A stretch of DNA of 15,638 bases from an uncultured Clostridia bacterium (GTDB taxonomy: Bacteria; Bacillota; Clostridia; TANB77; CAG-508), in contig CAKOXV010000025.1 of the NCBI GenBank assembly GCA_934130355.1, positions 1 through 15,638 on the forward strand, in the 5' to 3' direction. The notes below the pieces were generated by a model that saw only the letters and a program-made list of their open reading frames with translations, had not been told where the DNA came from and did not search any database. A program made the position numbers and the translations under genes. This document shows positions 1 through 7,174 of this stretch, in pieces (positions within the stretch are counted from its first letter, which is position 1; every line of letters starts with the position of its first letter).

Positions 1-36
1 AAAAAAAACGTATAATGAATATATATCCATTATACG
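1..36 (-). terminator. Candidate rho-independent terminator at left edge
   Basis: Bases 9-17 (CGTATAATG) pair perfectly with 28-36 (CATTATACG) around a 10-nt AT loop. Read on the minus strand, the hairpin is followed by eight T (bases 8-1). It would end minus-strand transcripts coming through the PLP-enzyme gene and repeat copy 1. It overlaps the first conserved bases of the repeat. The stem is AT-rich, so strength is uncertain. Confidence 0.55.
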
Positions 37-235
37 AGGAATGTTCACGTCAAAAATTAATATATTACTATTCCATGGCAAAAACATAGCTGGGGTCTTC
101 GTCGTGGGTCTTTGCCTTATTTCATAGTAATATATTAATTTTTGGACTAAGTGAAAGAGGCGCTTTTGGCACTATTAGATTTTATGCGAAAGTTTAGCTT
201 GTCCAAAATTTGGAATGTTTTCAATATATACGTAT
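33..235 (+). repeat. Palindromic intergenic element, copy 1 (left arm shortened)
   Basis: This non-coding stretch is homologous to 8965-9170. It starts at the shared motif TACGAGGAATG and ends near TTTTCAATATATACGTAT. It holds an inner perfect 21-bp inverted repeat (51-71 / 124-144) around a 52-bp centre, then the conserved right flank with GGACTAAGTGAAAGAGGC (143-160) and GTTTAGCTTGTCCAAAATTT (192-211). Unlike copy 2 it lacks a left outer arm matching its right outer arm; a short hairpin with an A-run lies there instead. It sits about 20 bp past the stop of the PLP-enzyme gene. I do not recognise a described repeat or RNA family. The right boundary is estimated from where the similarity between copies fades. 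Confidence 0.85.
51..144. repeat. Inner inverted-repeat module of copy 1
   Basis: Bases 51-71 are the exact reverse complement of 124-144 (21 bp). They enclose 52 bases (72-123) that are much richer in G and C than the surroundings. In the orientation seen here the centre begins TCCATGGCAAAAACATAGC and contains two direct GGGTCTT copies. In copy 2 the centre is turned round. Confidence 0.9.
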
Positions 236-257
236 GTGGTCAGGTTCAGTATTGAAT

Positions 258-1508
258 TTATTGTAGAGCAGATAAAGCTTTTAAAATCCCTAACTTTCCA
301 TATTCGTAAGTTAGTCCACCTTGCATATATGCAATATAAGGTTCACGAATAGGTCCGTCACAGCTAAGTTCTATTGTAGAGCCTTGAGTGAATGTTCCGG
401 CTGCCATTATTACTTTATCATCATATCCAGCCATGTTGCTTGGTTCAGGAATTACGTTACTATCAATTGGTGAACCCATTTGAATTCCTTGACAGAATCT
501 TATTAATTTATCTGCAGTACCTAGTTCAATTGTTTGAACTATATCTGCTCTTTTTTCATCATATTTAGGTTCTACATTGTATCCTAATTTTTCTAGAATT
601 CTACTCGTAAATACTGCTGTTTTCACACTACTAGCTACAACACTTGGTGCAAAAAATAGTCCTTTTATAAATGCTGTATTTTGATTTAATGATGGTCCAA
701 TTTCTTTTCCAACACCTGGTGCTGTCAATCTTTCCGCACATAGCTCTATTAATTCTTTTTTTCCTGCAATATATGCACCACTTGTTGCAATACCAGCTCC
801 TAAATTTTTCATTAAAGAACCAACAATAACATCTGCTCCAACATCTGTTGGTTCTTTTTCTTCCACAAATTCTCCATAACAATTATCTACCATAATTATT
901 ACATTTGAATCTACTTCTCTTATCTCTTTTATGACTTTTTCTATTTTGTCAATTGTTAAGCTTTTCCTTGTTGAATATCCTCTTGACCTTTGAATCTCTA
1001 TTAATTTTATTTTTTGTGTAGTTAATGCTTGTTTTATTTTTTCAATATCAAAATCATTATCTATTAAATCAATTTGTTGATACTCTATTCCATATTCTTT
1101 TAATGAACTTTTACTTTTCTCATTGCTAATTCCTATAATTGTTTGTAATGTATCATAAGGAGCTCCTGTAATACTTAGCATTGTGTCACCTGGTCTTAAT
1201 AGTCCAAATAATGTTACTGCTAATGCATGTGTTCCAGAGATTAACTGACATCTTACTAATGCATCTTCTGTATTAAAAATATTAGCATATATTTCTTCTA
1301 TTTTATTTCTTCCTGGTTCATCTATTCCATATCCAGTTGCAGATTGTAAGTGCATTTCTGATAATCCACACTCTTGAAAAGCTGTTAAAACTTTTAAACT
1401 TGTTGCTTCTTTTATTTTTTCTATTTCTTCAAATCGCTCTTTACATTCTTTTTCTACTTCTTTTGATAGCTCAAGTATTTCATTTTTTATTCCAAATCTT
1501 TTATACAT
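258..1508 (-). CDS. PLP-dependent methionine gamma-lyase / aluminium resistance family protein
   Basis: The 416-residue protein belongs to the fold-type I, Cys/Met-metabolism-like PLP enzymes annotated as 'methionine gamma-lyase family' or 'aluminium resistance protein' (Pfam Alum_res; Bacillus subtilis YnbB is the relative I recall). Visible family marks are SATGYGIDEPGR near residue 57, LISGTHALAVTLFGLLRPGD (89-108), MVDNCYGEF with the cofactor-binding Asp near 208, and GSLMKNLGAGIATSG with the probable PLP lysine at 234. The length is usual for the family and no key residue is missing. The true substrate is not established. The ATG at 1508 follows AAGGAG by nine bases. The gene lies 67 bp past sigE on the same strand and could be cotranscribed with it, or start from a TATAAT at 1542-1547. 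The link to sporulation may be only positional. Confidence 0.88.
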   Translation of the reverse strand: MYKRFGIKNEILELSKEVEKECKERFEEIEKIKEATSLKVLTAFQECGLSEMHLQSATGYGIDEPGRNKIEEIYANIFNTEDALVRCQLISGTHALAVTLFGLLRPGDTMLSITGAPYDTLQTIIGISNEKSKSSLKEYGIEYQQIDLIDNDFDIEKIKQALTTQKIKLIEIQRSRGYSTRKSLTIDKIEKVIKEIREVDSNVIIMVDNCYGEFVEEKEPTDVGADVIVGSLMKNLGAGIATSGAYIAGKKELIELCAERLTAPGVGKEIGPSLNQNTAFIKGLFFAPSVVASSVKTAVFTSRILEKLGYNVEPKYDEKRADIVQTIELGTADKLIRFCQGIQMGSPIDSNVIPEPSNMAGYDDKVIMAAGTFTQGSTIELSCDGPIREPYIAYMQGGLTYEYGKLGILKALSALQ

Positions 1509-1575
1509 ATATTTTTTCTCCTTATTTCATTTTACTGTTATATTATACTACTTTTTTTGTTAAAAATCTATAATT

Positions 1576-2319
1576 TTATCCTGTTTTGCTCATAATATCT
1601 TTCTTCATCTTGTTTATAATTTTTTTTTCTAATCTAGAAATATAGCTTTGCGAAATTCCTAATTCATCTGCAACTTCTTTTTGAGTTTTTTCTTTTCCAC
1701 TGATAAATCCAAATCTCATTTCCATTATGTGTTTTTCTCTATTGTTTAACTTTTTTATTGCTTCTCTCAATAGTCTCATATCAACTTCATCTTCTAATTT
1801 TCTATATGTAATATCTGGATCTGTTCCTAATATATCTGATAATAATAATTCATTTCCATCACTGTCTTTATTTAATGGTTCATCTATAGACACTTCTGAT
1901 TTGATTTTATTATTTCTTCTTAAATACATTAAAATTTCATTTTCTATACATCTCGAAGCATAAGTAGCAAGCTTGATTTTTTTATCTGAGTTAAATGTAT
2001 TTACTCCTTTCATTAATCCGATCGTTCCTATAGATATTAAATCTTCTATCCCAATTCCTGTATTCTCAAATTTTTTAGCTATATATACTACTAATCTTAA
2101 ATTTTTTTCTACTAATATTTTTCTAGCTTCTACATTTTCTTCTGTATCTAATTTACTAATTACTTCTGCTTCTTCTTCTGGCGACAATGGTGGTGGTAAT
2201 GTTTGGCTTCCTGCAACGTAAAATATCGGAAATAATTCATCTTCATCTTCAATATTTCCTTGTATATATTTATTGCAAATATTACTTATACTTTTTCTTA
2301 TTAATTCAATTATATTCAT
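1576..2319 (-). CDS. sigE: RNA polymerase sporulation sigma factor SigE (pro-form)
   Basis: This is the early mother-cell sigma factor of endospore formers. The 247-residue protein has an N-terminal pro-sequence of about 33 residues, then YVAGSQTLPPPLS, the region that follows the cleavage site in B. subtilis pro-SigmaE. Region 2 is intact (NLRLVVYIAKKFENTG from 73, IEDLISIGTIGLMKGVNTFN from 91, and a block ending MYLRRNNK). Region 4 has a helix-turn-helix near the end (QKEVADELGISQSYISRLEK). Cleavage by comparison would fall near Phe33-Tyr34; the pro-sequence is slightly longer than the 27 residues of B. subtilis. The ATG is preceded by a strong GAGGAGG. Its activating protease gene, spoIIGA, lies directly upstream, but a terminator-like hairpin separates the two. 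sigG, often next in this locus, is not present downstream. Confidence 0.96.
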   Translation of the reverse strand: MNIIELIRKSISNICNKYIQGNIEDEDELFPIFYVAGSQTLPPPLSPEEEAEVISKLDTEENVEARKILVEKNLRLVVYIAKKFENTGIGIEDLISIGTIGLMKGVNTFNSDKKIKLATYASRCIENEILMYLRRNNKIKSEVSIDEPLNKDSDGNELLLSDILGTDPDITYRKLEDEVDMRLLREAIKKLNNREKHIMEMRFGFISGKEKTQKEVADELGISQSYISRLEKKIINKMKKDIMSKTG

Positions 2320-2390
2320 TATACATTCCTCCTCTTTGGATTTTTATTGTACAACTTTTTGATTGAAAATACTGTCTTTTCTTATTGTAG

Positions 2391-2427
2391 AAAAAAAGAA
2401 ATAATCGATATTTTACGATTATTTCTT
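2391..2427 (-). terminator. Terminator-like hairpin between spoIIGA and sigE
   Basis: Bases 2396-2407 (AAGAAATAATCG) pair perfectly with 2416-2427 around an 8-nt loop. Read on the minus strand, the hairpin runs into five to seven T. It lies 11 bases past the spoIIGA stop and about 75 bases before the sigE start. It may end spoIIGA transcription, attenuate read-through, or stabilise an mRNA end. Confidence 0.7.
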
Positions 2428-2437
2428 ACACATTTTA

Positions 2438-3334
2438 TTATATTAATTCTATTCCTATTAGTGCTCTATATTCTCCTTTTTTAGTCAATGATTTATCATA
2501 TATTCCTACAATTACATTATTAGAAACCTTTTTTTCATATTCTGTTTCTACTTCAATTTCATCTGCCCTTATCCCTAGAAGCATACCATTTTGTTTGCCA
2601 AGTGATGAAAAAGGTATACATCTCAATTTTGAAATATATTTTTCTTGTATTTCTTCTGAAATTTGACTCAAATCGCCACATAATATTTTTTCTAAATTAT
2701 TTAAAATTTGCCTTGGTAACACATTTTCTAACAATGTACTTTCTACAATCACAACTGGTGTGTTTGTTATAGGCTCTTTAGCTTTATTTCCTGTATCAAT
2801 TATTGCCTTTGTTTCTATACTTTTCCCATCTATTTCAAGTTTTATTTTGCAGTACATATCTTTAGGTTCTATTTTTGTTTTTATTATTTTTAATGATATT
2901 TTTATTATTATAAATGCTGCTATTGCTCCAAGCATTATAACTTTTAATATGTATTCACCAACATATATTCCATTTTTTATAAGTATTTCCTGTGGTTTTA
3001 TGTAATAAATTAAATATAATGTTACTCCTCCAAATATAAATGATGTTAAATAAAATATTGCTACTTGTTTCCACATTTTTTTAACGTTCTGTGGTTTAAA
3101 TGCTACATATACCATAATTACAGCTAATACAACTTTTAATATTACTGATGTATATATATGAATTTCTGTTATATATCCTAATATTGCATATATACTACCT
3201 ATTATACTTGATATTATAACTCTTATTGTGCTTGGTTTTATTTTCAGTATTATTGCTGTAGCATATAATATTATAGAATTCATTATTAAATTCTCTAAAA
3301 AAATAACATCTATATATATAGTAATTATAATCAC
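2438..3334 (-). CDS. spoIIGA: Sigma-E processing peptidase SpoIIGA
   Basis: This is a membrane aspartic protease that removes the pro-sequence of SigmaE at the sporulation septum. The 298-residue protein has an N-terminal half of about five hydrophobic segments (roughly 10-30, 36-58, 61-79, 90-112, 128-150) and a soluble C-terminal protease half. The motif KAIIDTGNKAKEP carries the catalytic aspartate at about residue 180, matching the DTGN of the B. subtilis enzyme. The N-terminal ITIYIDVIFLENLIMNSI lines up with the start of known SpoIIGA proteins. The start is GTG at 3332-3334, with AAAAGG a few bases upstream; the site is weak. It lies between ftsZ and sigE, the common order in Clostridia, with terminator-like hairpins on both sides. 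Confidence 0.93.
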   Translation of the reverse strand: MIIITIYIDVIFLENLIMNSIILYATAIILKIKPSTIRVIISSIIGSIYAILGYITEIHIYTSVILKVVLAVIMVYVAFKPQNVKKMWKQVAIFYLTSFIFGGVTLYLIYYIKPQEILIKNGIYVGEYILKVIMLGAIAAFIIIKISLKIIKTKIEPKDMYCKIKLEIDGKSIETKAIIDTGNKAKEPITNTPVVIVESTLLENVLPRQILNNLEKILCGDLSQISEEIQEKYISKLRCIPFSSLGKQNGMLLGIRADEIEVETEYEKKVSNNVIVGIYDKSLTKKGEYRALIGIELI

Positions 3335-3340
3335 CTTGCC

Positions 3341-3377
3341 TTTTGCAAGATATTATATCTTATTTATTTTGCAAAAA
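3341..3377 (-). promoter_or_regulatory. Candidate spoIIGA promoter with palindromic operator
   Basis: A perfect 15-bp palindrome (AAGATATTATATCTT, 3347-3361) contains a minus-strand TATAAT (3352-3357) about 20 bases before the GTG start. Flanking direct copies of TTTTGCAA (3341-3348 and 3368-3375) frame it. No good -35 hexamer is visible, and no clear Spo0A box. Because a terminator ends ftsZ just upstream, spoIIGA needs its own promoter, and this is the best candidate. Confidence 0.4.
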
Positions 3378-3411
3378 AACGCGAAAAAAGTACACTCTCT
3401 TAAATTTGCAC

Positions 3412-3448
3412 AAAATAAAACAGGCACTTTATATTAAGTGTCTGTTTT
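3412..3448 (-). terminator. Rho-independent terminator after ftsZ
   Basis: Bases 3417-3429 pair with 3436-3448 (13 bp with one G-T pair) around a 6-nt loop, starting six bases past the ftsZ stop. On the minus strand the stem ends in CTGTTTTATTTTG, a U-rich tail. This should end the division-gene transcript before spoIIGA. Confidence 0.8.
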
Positions 3449-3454
3449 TAATAA

Positions 3455-4564
3455 TTACATATTCTTATTTTTATTTTTACGTAAGAATGCTGGTATATCT
3501 AAATCCCCTTGTGATGAATTTACATCAGATGCTGGGATAGAACTTGTTTTCTTTTCCCAAGATTTGTTGATATAATTATCAACTGTTGATGATATACGTG
3601 CTTCTGGTTTTTCAAATCCTGTAGCGATGACTGTAATTTGAATTTCATCTTTCATGTCTGGATCTGTAACTGTACCAAATATGATATTAGCTTCAGGATC
3701 TACACTGCGTTGAACAAGTTCTGCTGCAGTGTTTACTTCATGTAATCCTAAGTCTTCTCCACCTGTGATATTTATTATAACTCCTCTTGCTCCTTCTATT
3801 GATGTTTCTAGTAATGGGCTTTGTACTGCTTGTTTTGCTGCATCTTCTGCTCTATTTTCTCCAGAAGCTCTACCAACACCCATGTGAGCCATACCTGTAT
3901 TTAACATTATTGTTTTAACATCTGCAAAGTCTAAGTTTACTGTTCCTGTTACTGCAATTAAGTCAGATATTCCTTGAACACCTTGTCTTAAAACATCATC
4001 AGCCATTCTAAATGCTTCATTTATAGATGTTTTTCTATCTATTATTTGTAGTAATTTATCGTTTGGTATTACTACTAATGAGTCTACTTTACCTTTTAAG
4101 CTTTCGATTCCTCTTTCAGCTTGTGAAAGTCTTTTCTTTCCTTCAAATGTAAATGGTTTTGTAACAACACCTATTGTTAATATTCCCATTTCTTTAGCTG
4201 CTTGTGCTACAATTGGTGCAGCTCCTGTACCTGTTCCTCCACCCATTCCGGCTGTAACAAATACCATATCTGCTCCTCTTAGTGTTTCAGCTATTTCAGA
4301 TTTATTTTCTTCTGCTGATTGTGCTCCAATATCTGGATTAGCTCCTGCTCCAAGTCCTCTTGTTACTTTTTCTCCTATTTGAATTTTTGTTCCTGCTTTT
4401 GATTTTTGTAATGCTTGTCTATCTGTATTAACAGCAATAAATTCAACACCTTTTATTCCTGTTTCAATCATTCTATTTACTGCATTATTTCCTGCTCCAC
4501 CTACACCTATTACTTTTATTGTAGCTGTTCCGTCCATCATTGTAACGTCTTCACATTCCATCAT
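3455..4564 (-). CDS. ftsZ: Cell division GTPase FtsZ
   Basis: FtsZ is the tubulin-like GTPase that polymerises into the cytoplasmic division ring. The tubulin signature GGGTGTG lies at residues 108-114, the nucleotide-contact GVGGAGNNAVNRM near 20-32, and the T7 synergy loop NLDFADVK at about 210-217. The C-terminal tail LDIPAFLRKNKNKN is the conserved peptide that binds FtsA and other partners. I start at the ATG at 4562-4564 (369 residues). The frame is open to a TTG at 4582, but that would place the strong GGGGGAGG ribosome site inside the gene. A second ATG follows directly at 4561. It lies 77 bases after ftsA and is presumably cotranscribed with it, ending at the terminator at 3412-3448. 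Confidence 0.98.
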   Translation of the reverse strand: MMECEDVTMMDGTATIKVIGVGGAGNNAVNRMIETGIKGVEFIAVNTDRQALQKSKAGTKIQIGEKVTRGLGAGANPDIGAQSAEENKSEIAETLRGADMVFVTAGMGGGTGTGAAPIVAQAAKEMGILTIGVVTKPFTFEGKKRLSQAERGIESLKGKVDSLVVIPNDKLLQIIDRKTSINEAFRMADDVLRQGVQGISDLIAVTGTVNLDFADVKTIMLNTGMAHMGVGRASGENRAEDAAKQAVQSPLLETSIEGARGVIINITGGEDLGLHEVNTAAELVQRSVDPEANIIFGTVTDPDMKDEIQITVIATGFEKPEARISSTVDNYINKSWEKKTSSIPASDVNSSQGDLDIPAFLRKNKNKNM

Positions 4565-4641
4565 AAAGATTTCCTCCCCCAAAAACTATATTTTAATATT
4601 ATTGATTTCTTTTAACAATTTTTGTTAATTGCTTTTATTTA

Positions 4642-5871
4642 TTAAGAATAAAAGAATTCTTTTATCCTCTCCATTACTACCTTAAACACATTTTCGTTTG
4701 ACTGATAGTCAATACTACTTGATACTGTTTTTGCATAAGGTCTTGCTGCAATATATCTTACAAGTGCATAACTTGTTCTAAATTCTGGTCTTATTGTACT
4801 TACTGCTCGTCCTGTTGACATTTTTACAGGAATATTTAGGTTTATTTTGCCTGCAACATCACTCTTATTTATATTTGTGATTCCTCTTCCTGTTAGTATT
4901 ACTGTATTAATGTTTGATTTTACATTTTGATTTGTTATGTCTTTGTTTACTATTGTAAATATTTCTTCTATTCTTGCTTCTATAATTTCGATTAGTTCAG
5001 AACTTTTTATAACTTTATTTCTGCTTTCATCTCTACAGGTATTTAACATTATTTCATTATCATTATCTATAAATGATCTTAATGCTAGTCCATATTGTTT
5101 TTTTAATTTTTCGGCTTCTTCTTCAGAAATATTTAACACTAATGATATATCATTAGTAATGTTGTCACCACCTAGAGGAATTGTATTTGTGTATATGAAT
5201 TTGCTTCCTTCAAATACACCAATTTCTGTATTTCCTGCTCCTATATCTAGTAACATTACATCATCATATAATTCATTAGTATCTAGCATTAGATTTCTTT
5301 CTGCTAATGCTGTTGGTACTATTCCATCTATTTCTATTCCAACTCTTTTAAAAATAGTTGTTAATTGTCTAACATAATCTTTGTCAGCCAAAATTATTTG
5401 TGCTTTTAATGTAAAGTTTGAACTTAAGTTTCCTACTGGATCTGTTACAACTTTTCCATTATCAAGCACTACTTCTGATGGTACTATATCTATTATTGTT
5501 TTCCCTTCTGGTATTTCTATGTCTTTAGCTTGCATTATTGCATTTTGAACATCTTTTAATGCTATTCCTGCAAATTTGTCTCTTAGTTCTTTTACTACAC
5601 TATTTTGAACTATTGTTACATATTTTCCTGGAATTGTTACATAAGCTGAATTTATTTTAAAATTTGCTTCTTCTTCAGCATCTTTTATTGTTTTTGCAAT
5701 ACTTAAACTAATTTCTTCTTCATTGATTATTTTGCCTTTTTTTAGTCCTTTACACTTTTCACAAGTGTTGCAAATTGTTTCAATTTGTCCGAAATTGTTT
5801 ACTTCCCCAACAACAGTGCAAACTTTAGATGTACCTATATCAATACCAACTATGATATCACCTATTGCCAA
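4642..5871 (-). CDS. ftsA: Cell division protein FtsA
   Basis: FtsA is an actin-like ATPase that tethers FtsZ filaments to the membrane and recruits later division proteins. The 409-residue protein shows the phosphate-1 motif VGIDIGTSKVCTVVGE (8-23), the 1C domain insert typical of FtsA, the phosphate-2 motif LLDIGAGNTEIGVF (207-220), and VILTGRGITN of the adenosine region. The C-terminal NVFKVVMERIKEFFYS forms the amphipathic membrane-targeting helix. The start is TTG at 5869-5871, seven bases after GGAGG; no in-frame ATG fits better. A candidate promoter lies at 5911-5939, so ftsA-ftsZ may be expressed partly on their own. Confidence 0.96.
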   Translation of the reverse strand: MAIGDIIVGIDIGTSKVCTVVGEVNNFGQIETICNTCEKCKGLKKGKIINEEEISLSIAKTIKDAEEEANFKINSAYVTIPGKYVTIVQNSVVKELRDKFAGIALKDVQNAIMQAKDIEIPEGKTIIDIVPSEVVLDNGKVVTDPVGNLSSNFTLKAQIILADKDYVRQLTTIFKRVGIEIDGIVPTALAERNLMLDTNELYDDVMLLDIGAGNTEIGVFEGSKFIYTNTIPLGGDNITNDISLVLNISEEEAEKLKKQYGLALRSFIDNDNEIMLNTCRDESRNKVIKSSELIEIIEARIEEIFTIVNKDITNQNVKSNINTVILTGRGITNINKSDVAGKINLNIPVKMSTGRAVSTIRPEFRTSYALVRYIAARPYAKTVSSSIDYQSNENVFKVVMERIKEFFYS

Positions 5872-5910
5872 GATAATTCCTCCATTTATTTTTGTGTTTT
5901 CTTAAGTGTA

Positions 5911-5939
5911 TATATATTACATTTTGTCAAAAAAGTCAA
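5911..5939 (-). promoter_or_regulatory. Candidate housekeeping promoter of ftsA-ftsZ
   Basis: On the minus strand TTGACT (5934-5939) is followed after 17 bases by TATATA (5911-5916), about 40 bases before the ftsA TTG start. A second TTGACA (5925-5930) overlaps but has no good -10 at the right distance. It sits in the 150-bp gap after sbp. Confidence 0.5.
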
Positions 5940-5960
5940 TACAATTTGAAATATTTTTGA

Positions 5961-6007
5961 AATAATTTTGTAATATTTGACAACGTGTTGTAATAATTTT
6001 GTAATAT
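5961..6007. repeat. 16-bp direct repeat upstream of the ftsA promoter
   Basis: AATAATTTTGTAATAT occurs exactly at 5961-5976 and again at 5992-6007, a period of 31 bp (about three helical turns). Between them is ACAACGTGTTGT, a five-base inverted repeat around GT. The spacing and position just upstream of the ftsA -35 suggest possible regulator sites, but AT-rich DNA can produce such repeats by chance. Confidence 0.5.
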
Positions 6008-6021
6008 ATTTTACTTGTTTC

Positions 6022-6396
6022 TTACTGTGACAAGCCTTTTCTCTTTTCTTGGATTTTGGCTGTCCATTTTTCTATATAATATCTTCTTATTATTGTTAAA
6101 TTTGTAAACATTCTTCCTACAAATACAACTAATGCAGCTAAATATATGTCCAAATTTAATTTTTGTCCAAGATATGTTAATGCAATTGAAAGTATGCTAT
6201 TACAGAAAAATCCTGATATAAAAATTACTAAGTCAAAATTTTTCTTTAATACTGATGTTATACCTCCAAAAACAGAATCTAATGCTGCCACTACAGCAAT
6301 TGCTAAAAATATTGAGTATGTATATGGAATAACCGGAGCATTTATTCCTATTAAAGCTCCTATTATGCAACCTATTAATATTGCTATAACTATCAT
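6022..6396 (-). CDS. sbp: Small basic family protein Sbp (DUF1290)
   Basis: This 124-residue membrane protein belongs to the DUF1290 'small basic protein' family, whose gene sits before ftsA in many Firmicutes. It shows about three hydrophobic segments (2-20, 25-45, 54-75) and a further one near 84-98. The C-terminal tail is strongly basic (RRYYIEKWTAKIQEKRKG). The motif ALDSVFGGITSVLKKNFD in the middle is typical of the family. The exact biochemical role is unknown. The ATG is preceded by AAGGAGG, which overlaps the end of the upstream DUF881 gene (14 bp gap), so translation is probably coupled. Confidence 0.92.
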   Translation of the reverse strand: MIVIAILIGCIIGALIGINAPVIPYTYSIFLAIAVVAALDSVFGGITSVLKKNFDLVIFISGFFCNSILSIALTYLGQKLNLDIYLAALVVFVGRMFTNLTIIRRYYIEKWTAKIQEKRKGLSQ

Positions 6397-6410
6397 TTAA
6401 CTCTTCCTCC

Positions 6411-7148
6411 TTAATTAATATATTTGGTTTTAATTTCTCCATCATATTTTTCTACTGTTACGTTTTTGCTACTTTTAACACTTGTTTCATGTCCAAGTTC
6501 TTTTAATTCGTCTACATGTCCACCTTTTCCTAAAACTGCACTTCTTAAATAATCAGGATTTCCAATTGCATTTATTATATATGTATCATCTGCAATTCTT
6601 TTGCCATTGATTTTTATAAATTCTGTATTTCCAATATCCACAATAGATGTTGGCGTTATAATTCTGTTTCCATTTATTGATATCGCTTCAGCTCCTGCTG
6701 CAAATAATTGATTTACAATTATTAATAAATTTTCTGCACTAATTGCATCAACATAAGCATCATCACCTAATGGCTCACCTTTTTTGTCAATTAATTGTAT
6801 TATAATTCCTTCTCCTGAAAGTGTTGTTTTTCCTAATGCCTTATTTAATTGTTCTAACTCATTTTGTAACAATTCTGCCGTTTTTGCATCAGATACTCTT
6901 TCATTTTTGTATTCTTGAATTTTTGTACTTACTTCTTCATATTTTTCATTTAATTGATTATATTTTTCTCTCCAATTTGCAAGCTCTAGCTTTAGCTCTG
7001 ATTCCTTCATTGTTTCTATTGCTGTTATGTCTGTTTGATTAACTACTTTAAACTGCATAAACATTACTAGCATCAATGCAAAACATGAAATTCCAATTGT
7101 AATTGACATTACTAATTTTTCTTTACTAACATTGATTTTCATTTTCAT
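6411..7148 (-). CDS. DUF881 family membrane-anchored protein, second copy (YlxX-like)
   Basis: This 245-residue protein is of the DUF881 family (YlxW/YlxX of the B. subtilis division cluster). A short basic N-terminus precedes a single membrane anchor (about 13-31), a coiled coil (about 45-105), and the globular DUF881 domain from LSGEGIIIQLIDKKGEP onward. That domain includes NQLFAAGAEAISINGNRI and INAIGNPDYLRSAV. The bulk should lie outside the cell. The function is not known; conserved linkage to ftsQ and ftsA suggests a role in envelope or septum biology. The start used is the ATG at 7146-7148, 11 bases after GAAGGG; the ATG two codons later is possible. It lies 26 bp after its paralogue. 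Confidence 0.9.
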   Translation of the reverse strand: MKMKINVSKEKLVMSITIGISCFALMLVMFMQFKVVNQTDITAIETMKESELKLELANWREKYNQLNEKYEEVSTKIQEYKNERVSDAKTAELLQNELEQLNKALGKTTLSGEGIIIQLIDKKGEPLGDDAYVDAISAENLLIIVNQLFAAGAEAISINGNRIITPTSIVDIGNTEFIKINGKRIADDTYIINAIGNPDYLRSAVLGKGGHVDELKELGHETSVKSSKNVTVEKYDGEIKTKYIN

Positions 7149-7174
7149 TAATTTTCATTCCCTTCAGTATTTAT

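Noticed and set aside
631..882. 83-codon minus-strand frame inside the PLP-enzyme gene
   Set aside because: Fully contained in the real gene in another frame, with Cys/Trp/Arg-rich nonsense composition.
3455..4582. FtsZ starting at the TTG at 4582
   Set aside because: The strong GGGGGAGG ribosome site would then lie inside the coding region; the ATG at 4564 is correctly spaced.
4612..4628. Hairpin TTAACAA-AAA-TTGTTAA between ftsA and ftsZ as a terminator
   Set aside because: No U-tract follows on the minus strand, and ftsZ lies immediately downstream; at most a minor mRNA structure.
4648..4665. Perfect 18-bp palindrome ATAAAAGAATTCTTTTAT as a terminator
   Set aside because: It lies inside the codons for the FtsA C-terminal helix, has almost no loop, and has no U-tract; likely chance in AT-rich coding DNA.
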